The notes under the pieces are model-generated. The model was not told the DNA's origin and did not search any database. It saw only the letters and a list, made by a program, of their open reading frames with translations. Positions 57,601 through 64,000 of a DNA stretch of 64,000 nt are shown here, piece by piece. Numbering within the stretch: position 1 is the stretch's first letter; the number at the start of each line of letters is the position of its first letter. The stretch is taken from positions 3,658,001 to 3,722,000 of the forward strand of contig JAGUCH010000001.1 in assembly GCA_019096065.1 (NCBI GenBank), in the 5' to 3' direction. Position numbers and translations under genes: made by a program. This DNA comes from Paracyclopina nana (taxonomy: Eukaryota > Arthropoda > Copepoda > Cyclopoida > Cyclopettidae).

Positions 57601-60600
57601 TGAAAGAAAACTGCTGAAGCATCATCAAAGTTAGTGTAGCAGAGCTGCAGCGAATTGCTCCAACTTTTTGAAAAATAATTCCTTTTGACTTTTAGTCGGC
57701 TCGGGTAGCTGCTATAGTTTAATGCAGCTTTTCCATCCAGATGAGAGTTGGAGAGGGAAAATAAAACTGCAGTACACAGTGGGTTTATTTGCCGATTTCA
57801 TGCGCACGGAAAAAAGTCGCGAAATCAACGTAGCACCTTTTTCTCATTAGTGGTAAGCTAAAAATATGCCATCCTGGCACCCGGGAGAGCAAGTAAGAGC
57901 AGCCAATTCTGGTGGATTATCAATTTATGCTATAAGCTTGACTTCCCTGACTTAGTCACTCAATTGGAGTCGTTTGGATTCAAAAGTTATGGGAGATTTC
58001 ATTTTTGCTCAAATTGTGCAAAGTTGCTGTTCTACTGAATTCGCCAAAATCAACTTTTGCCCAAAAATTTTGTTTTCCTCACCAAATTTGAACCTTTATC
58101 TGTCAATAAACATTAATTTGTGCTCTTCAGGTAGCCTAGAAGTCCTACAAATTAGAAGCTAAAAATGGGTGCTAAAATCGGAAATCTGCGATTTGACGTA
58201 ATTTCTCGTGCGCGTAAAATCGGCTTTTTGATCCACTGTGCAGTAGCAACAACCCAAATGTACTGAGTTCTTGGTCAAAGAAACAGCAGCAGCAGCAGCA
58301 GCAGCTCCACCATCAACCCGCATCAGCTGAGCTTAGATGGAGGCTCCAAGAGCACGTTCCGTTCTAGCCTACGATGGACGTGACAAGAATACAAGTGGGG
58401 TCTTTCTCTTGCAGTTTTGGGGGTAAAAGCAACAACAACTAACAGCGATGGCAGCAAAAATCATCTTGTTCGAAATGAAAGGCAATCAGTTTAATTGCTC
58501 CCTTGGACATTGGAATAATGCCATCATTCATTCAGTTCACCAGGCAACTCCTACTTTTCAATTCTAATGAGTCCCATAAATCTTGGGTGGAATTGAAACA
58601 CAAACTGCTCTATTTGCCATTGTCAAAGATGCCTGCACGAATTGTGAGGAGGTAGAAAAGTGTACCTCTGGGAGATGGTGGGCTTTCCTTCCATGAGACA
58701 TCAGGTTGCGCAGGTTCGCATTGTCTATTTATGTGCAGTATGCGCGATATGTCGAGCTTCCCGACAATGGCAAACAGGGTTTGTAGTTATGGTCGTATGT
58801 CAGAATTGCCAGAGGGAGGGTGCGATATTCGTTTGTTTACGTACATTCGGTGTCCACACACGTGCCTTGGTATTTTTGAGACACCGTATAGATGACAACA
58901 AGTAAATTACTTTTATTGGTTTTAGTGGCACGGGCCGGATTCGCCACGCCTGTTATCAGTGCAAAAGACTCCTGCTGAGCTGAGTCAATATGGCTCGAGG
59001 CTACCAACAGCCTCCTCTTCTACTCAGTGCTCAGCCTCATTAATTGCCCTATGGATTGGGTCCATTTGTTTTTTGACCAGTGTAATTGCCTCAGACCCGG
59101 AGAATTTTTCAATTTCAATGGTCAAGTCGCAACCAACTCAACAACGCAGACGACGAGGACCACGGTTCGTTAGTGTATTTGGTCGATTTTTTGCCAACTG
59201 CTGCTGCTCCTGCTGGAATAGAAAAAAAGCTATTCCAGAGGCCTGGGGCAAATTCGCTGAGTATGCTCAATCAGTTCCGATTATACTAACTGATTTTGAT
59301 GATAGAATCTGATGCTGATGATTGTTCTCCGGTCCATTGACTTTGAGTAGAGCAAACTCCAATTTCAGCACATTTTACTGGAAAAAAAGGGGTTGCCCTG
59401 AGGGTAAGTGTTCCTCTCCAGCCCCATCGAAAAGCCAGAATTTTTTGCTCGTGGCAACTACCTATGTGGAGTAGTATGTTTTGCGTTTCTTTTGAGCCCA
59501 GTAGTGCACCAAAACGTGCTGATCACGTAAGAACGTTTTTGCTTCTTTTCTCTCTTCTCCGCTAGCTGCTATAAGTAGATTGATTTTCAATGTAACGCCT
59601 TTTCCTTCTCTGGCACTTTTTTATGCTTTCAGTGTCCTGGGGCTAAGTCTGTTGCCAGAAAGGTGGCGTTGCAGCGTGATGCACGGTGGTAGGAAAATAA
59701 AGAAAGCTAACAATAACAGCTCGATAGCTGAGATGCTTGAACTCTGAAATCCGCCAGCTCAGTAAGCTGAGGAGAGGAGAGTCGGATCGTTTTCTGGGTC
59801 ACATCAAAATCACCACATCACAGGCTTTTGTCCTTAAGACCAGTGTGGTTCGTTGGACGCTGGGTCAGTAAATTATTCTTCTTTTCTTCGAGGTAACCAA
59901 TCACTTTAAGGGTAGGTAGGCAGGTCTAAACGTCCAATTCTTGGCATGTTTTATTTGCGGTCAAGACCGTGTCATCCTATATTCGTCAAACTGTCAGGCT
60001 TTGTTCACTCTCTGGGTTACTTGACAAATTAGACGATCTGCTGTGTAAATGATGGCTAACCTTTTATTCCCCGAGCATTAGATTGCAAAAATGCATTTAC
60101 TCACGAGGTGGCCAGGGCTCCTAAAAAATGGGAGAGAGTTGAAAAAATACATACTAGCGTAAATGCTTGTAGGTGGTGAATTTCCACCCTGGAAAATCAA
60201 TCATTTTCATGAGTTGCTCAACTGCATTCAAGGACAGCGAATCGAAAAATCTTTTAAAAGTGATTTTCTGTCCAACAAAGCATTGTTCTTGGCTTTTTCG
60301 CTGCTACTGCTGCTGCTAGAGGAAATATCAATTGTTTGTAAATCTCCTTTGTTACTCCACTAATAACAGCTATGGCTGCCGAATCTACAAATAGGGACGG
60401 GAAAATGGATGGGTGCTCTGATTTTTTTCCATTCGTGATGGAGCACCTATCGTGGCTAATTTGTGATGCAAGCCGTCGATCATGGCTATTGCAAGGATAT
60501 TTCACCGCGGCGCGGATCCAGGGACAGCCCCTTTCTTGTCATCAGTTTTGTTTTGTACATGCCACAACATATATCCTACTAGCTAGCTGCTGGCATGACT

Positions 60601-61026
60601 CGATATGGTGATGATAAACAACTGCGGCGTCATTATGATTTTCCCTTCTTCCCACTTGGGCCGCCGCAGCGCGAGAAAGAACAATTCGTCAATTTCTTGT
60701 GTGTGTGTAACATATTGACCAGGCACCTTAGCGCGAGGTTTGGTATGCGATTTTGAAGTATGAAGTGTCAACATTCAGGCGAGAGAATCCAACGAGAAAA
60801 AGATAAATATTGGAGGGGAAGAACAACGATCACTTACAGTTTTCATTGCTCTGCTCTACGAGATAGTCACTCCAGCTTCTCCGAGCTAGGCATGGACCGA
60901 ATAACAGATGATACTGGATCGAGAAGTGTTGAGCAAACACACTTTTGAGCAAGCCAACATTCTTCAGATTTTTCGTCGAGGCTTGTGCCCACTCTCCGCC
61001 AATTTGAAAACATGCCAATGGGTCAT

Positions 61027-61132
61027 CTTCTGTGCCCTTGATCGTAGCATTCTTGCTATCGGTTCTTATTTACTGGTGAGGTTGCGATGTCAGTAAATAA
61101 GAGTATGCATGCCACGATCAAAGACGCAGAAG
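61027..61132. ncRNA. Long imperfect hairpin, possible pre-miRNA-like or fold-back sequence
   Basis: The segment folds into arms of 42-49 bases around a 15-base loop (61076-61090). Twelve loop-proximal base pairs are perfect (TCTTATTTACTG with CAGTAAATAAGA), then there is an asymmetric bulge, then about 25 pairs with a few mismatches (for example TTGATCGT with ACGATCAA) down to CTTCTG with CAGAAG. The shape is that of a miRNA precursor of about 106 nt. I do not recognise a known mature miRNA, and a transposon-derived fold-back is equally possible. Confidence 0.35.
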
Positions 61133-63394
61133 ATAATGAGCAATTGGCTTTGATAATTCCGTTATTTATCATCTTCTAATGTCTGAGGTCGTTTTATGAA
61201 AAGTAGACTCCCAATTATCGCATTTTCGCTCGAGTTAAAAATTGATTTTTGCTTAGACGAGCAATTTCTTGATCTCTTCGTAATCGCTATCGAGCGTTAA
61301 GCCAACAAAATTACATGTGAATCTATGTGGCAGAAGTGTCAATACAGATTAATGAAGTAATCCTAATTTTTCACGCTTCTGCTCGGTCTACCAGGATTGC
61401 AGTTTTGCTTGATTAGGTGCAGAATCGTATTAGACAAAATGATGATCATCGGTCGATGCCGAGCCTCTCTCCAATGGACCATAATCGCACCTCCTCAAAG
61501 AATACATGAATGAGATTGAACGGTATAAATCACAAGATAGACAAACCGCGATCATACCTCAAACAAAGCGGCCTTTTTTGGAATTTCCAATTTCTAAGGA
61601 CATTGATCGGAGCCAGCTTTTGCTTTTTAAAGCAGTTTCAAAAGTCACTTAACGTTACTCGCGGTGATTTGTGCGTTCGTTCTCTTAGTCACGATTGCAG
61701 ACGGAGTATTCAAAAAAATGGAAGCATAATGGGCAACTTTTCACTTGCTTTTGTGCGCCTAAGCCCCCCTCTCCTGAAAGTCTTACAGAGGAGAAAAGAA
61801 AAGAAAGACTTGATAAAGGCAGAAGATTTCTAACCAATTGTGCCTTTTGGGATATGCTAATGAAGTAGGAGAGTCCTTGGAGTCGTAGGAGGAGATTTCT
61901 TTGCCAAGTAGCAGTTTGACCACCAAAGATGTTTTCTAGCAGTGGCCGTCGTCGCATTGCGTATGTAAGCTACTCTTGTTTGAATGGGCACCAAAGTGTT
62001 TATTCATGCAGATTCCTCCTCGATAGACACTCGTGCGCAGCGGATTGATCCTGCCTAAAACATAATGAGGTAGCCTTGATGAATTGAAGCCATTTACATT
62101 TTCACCCCTTAATTAATCGGCTCTTAGCTATTGGTCCAACTTGTGATTTTCCTCAAGATGGTTTTTGCTTCTCATTCTGCTGTGGCCGGGCCCAAATTGA
62201 AAACTGGATGGTGAATTTTGAATGAATGATGTCCGTTAAGACAGCAGTCAACTGTCAGAGAAAATCACAGTGATTTTGTGGCATGTCTTGAGACTTTTGC
62301 ATGATGGCATCTGCCGGTGGTTTGTGGACAATAATAATAAAAGTGTGATGGGCACGCGCTCACCATGATGTGCCTGTCATCGCAGCAGAAGGCGCTTGGA
62401 AGCAACATGATGCATTTTAGGGGCAAAAAGAGCCTACAATTTGCGATGCACGACGAAAAAACGGCACATCAATTGCGGAAATGCAGATGAAATATTGTAT
62501 ACAGTTTCTCAATGTAGAGCACTCCGTGCCACCTCGTGCGCATGAGGTCAAGCGTTTTGAACAATGCTCAAGATGGACACCTCGGCGTTCCCCATTTTGA
62601 CACACTTGAGCCTGGGGTTGTTTTTTCCGACATATAGGGGTTTCCGAACCCTTGGGGGCCCATGGTCATCCATCATTTCGAGTCATATACGCCCCATCAT
62701 CATCTTCATATCCTAAGATGATGATCATCATGATGTGCCAGCACTTGAATTTTCACGTGAGCTATTGCCAAGAGGAGCGAAATTTGTGTGCCGCCGCCGC
62801 TCAAAATCCCGGCAGCAGCCTTCCCTTGACGTAATTGAAACTGGCACTCATTTCACCTCCAGATCTGATATTGGCTGATAAAAATCTAATAGCTGCCGCC
62901 ACGTGAGGGCCAACTGGATGAAGATCTCCTGGCAGTTCAGTCATTTCAAAATACTTATAAAAAGAGTAGGAAAAACGGATCTAAAAATGGGAGCTAGCAC
63001 GGTGTCGATGATCCGCGAATCGTGTGTCATCGGCCAATAAGTGAGAACGTGGACTTGAAGCTCTCTGCTGCTATTGCGGGCAGCAGCAGCAGAGAGATCG
63101 AGAGCTGCTACAGCAGAAGCATACATGCGGGCAAAAGGCGCGCATCTGCGGCCGCCGCATCCACATGAGCCAGGGTCCCTTCAGTGTACAGGACTCCAGT
63201 CGAGCCAAAGCTCTCGAGCGCCACGCACGTCACATCGCTCACATTGCCATAAATCCCGAGTCAGTCAGCAGTCGCCGCTCCTCTACCGAGCCTCGACGTA
63301 GTAGAAAAGTGCGGTCACAGTGCTGAGTCCAATAGTAAATGTGGAGGGCCTCAATTTGGCTGAGGACGCCCCGAGGTCGCTGCCGCCACCCCAA

Positions 63395-64000
63395 ATGGCC
63401 ACGACATACTTAAGCGCCGCCGCCGCCGCTGCTGCCGCTGCCAACTACCATCACTACGATCAAGAAGCAGCCGTCGCCATGAACCTGGCCTCCAACCCGG
63501 GGGCCGCCGCGGGCTACTGCTCACCCCGCGAGGCCATGCACGAGATGAAGTACAACCCGCCCATTTCCAGCAACTCGAGCACCCCGACGCCCGTTTCCGC
63601 GGCCTCGGCCGTATCGGCCTCAGCCCTCCACAACGGCCTGCCCCTGGCCCACAACCCCTGGGGGCTGCCCACACACGACCCCTGGGCCATGCACCACCAT
63701 GCCGGCCTCTACTCCTCCTCCGCAGCCTCGGCTGACCTCAAACCGCAGGACATAAAGCCGCACAGTCCGGGTGACTTTTCCAGCGTGCGCCAGCAGATGG
63801 CCGTGCCCTGGCAGCACCCTCCGGTGTCCTCTCCGTACCTCTCGATGCCCCAGTCGGCCAGCACCCCGGGGGCGCCCCCACTCGCACCCAACTCGCCGTC
63901 GCCCCACCACCCTTACGGTCTGAACGGCGTGATGCCACCTCACCACTACGTAGACCGCTACAGTCGGGAAAGTCACAATTCCAGTCCGCGGAGTGGGACC
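63395..64000 (+). CDS. POU class III (Vvl/Drifter-like) transcription factor, N-terminal part
   Basis: The frame opens with ATG at 63395 and is still open at the window end, giving 202 residues with no stop. The sequence is low in complexity, with an alanine run (residues 8-16), MHEMKYNPP, HNPWGLPTHDPWAMHHHAGL, a DLKPQDIKP segment, and Pro/Ser/His-rich stretches. This composition, the EMKY motif and the W-L-DPW arrangement resemble the N-terminal region of arthropod POU class III factors (ventral veins lacking). The POU domain itself would lie beyond the window, so the assignment is not certain. Another homeodomain-type developmental regulator is possible. GC content is much higher than in the flank, as is common in intronless POU III genes. 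Confidence 0.6.
   Translation, partial: MATTYLSAAAAAAAAANYHHYDQEAAVAMNLASNPGAAAGYCSPREAMHEMKYNPPISSNSSTPTPVSAASAVSASALHNGLPLAHNPWGLPTHDPWAMHHHAGLYSSSAASADLKPQDIKPHSPGDFSSVRQQMAVPWQHPPVSSPYLSMPQSASTPGAPPLAPNSPSPHHPYGLNGVMPPHHYVDRYSRESHNSSPRSGT

Larger units (their letters stand above)
53673..63394. promoter_or_regulatory. 9.7 kb gene-free region upstream of the POU-type gene
   Basis: No coding exon or known RNA is supported. The left part must include the CNOT7 promoter. The rest is AT-rich DNA with scattered CAG/CTG runs (about 55742-55761, 57122-57136 and 58286-58308), a tRNA-like remnant at 54612-54695 and a long hairpin at 61027-61132. Large gene-free flanks are usual around developmental transcription factor genes, so enhancers are expected here. 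That is inference, and no specific site is identified. 5' non-coding exons of the POU-type gene could also lie here. Confidence 0.4.

Noticed and set aside
62685-62732. ATC/GAT-rich palindrome in the flank of the POU-type gene
   Set aside because: It is low-complexity trinucleotide sequence that pairs trivially, unlike the complex hairpin at 61027-61132.
63351-63976. Long minus-strand frames over the POU-type exon
   Set aside because: They are Arg/Gly-rich reversals of a GC-rich coding exon with alanine and histidine runs on the plus strand.

Overview
The window is animal nuclear DNA with spliced genes. Almost all introns are GT-AG, and many are only 50-110 nt. The gene content points to an arthropod, most likely a crustacean: a gustatory receptor (7tm_7), a divergent ionotropic receptor, an arthropod-type secreted protein with a DUF1397-like cysteine pattern, CUB-like proteins of the arthropod type, and a POU class III (ventral veins lacking-like) start codon exon. 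I could not fix the species. There are no bacterial, plasmid or CRISPR features.

Layout. At 1-9 kb lie a tRNA-derived repeat, a CUB-like secreted protein gene (+), BBS5 (-) and a long AMBRA1 gene (+), the last two divergent. At 9-18.2 kb lie a fold-back element, a gustatory receptor gene (+) and a two-pore potassium channel gene (+) whose two selectivity filters are both non-canonical. At 18.2-24 kb the DNA is mostly empty apart from one small membrane protein gene (-). At 24-29.4 kb lie an orphan type I membrane protein gene (+) and a five-exon secreted or anchored protein gene (-) whose first intron contains a complete opposite-strand GPCR gene (+). At 29.4-33.6 kb are repeats only, including an inverted second copy of the repeat seen at the window start. 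At 33.6-36.2 kb is a three-BIR, RING-type IAP gene (-). At 37.6-42 kb lie a small secreted protein (-), a four-TM protein (+) and a repeat-rich SAXO-like microtubule protein (+). At 42-44.8 kb is an ionotropic receptor gene (-) with a transposon-like fold-back element in its last intron. At 46.6-48.8 kb CPPED1 (+) and a cathepsin L (-) are convergent. At 49.4-53.7 kb lie a BTB gene (-) and the CNOT7/POP2 deadenylase (-). From 53.7 to 63.4 kb there is a gene-free stretch in front of the POU-type gene that starts at 63395 and runs off the window end.

Functional themes, which are inference only: two ciliary or axonemal genes (BBS5, SAXO-like) and several sensory or signalling membrane proteins (Gr, IR, K2P, GPCR) occur together. 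Housekeeping genes (AMBRA1, IAP, CPPED1, cathepsin L, CNOT7) are interspersed. Exon coordinates were derived by hand from reading frame, splice dinucleotides and remembered family sequences. For almost all multi-exon models the summed exon lengths are a multiple of three.

The most notable observations are the K2P-like channel with both filters altered, two in-phase alternative first exons in BBS5, the GPCR nested inside another gene's intron, the inverted pair of tRNA-Glu-like repeats that each carry a 59-60 bp palindrome, the target-site-duplicated fold-back element in the IR gene, and a long unassigned hairpin at 61.0 kb.
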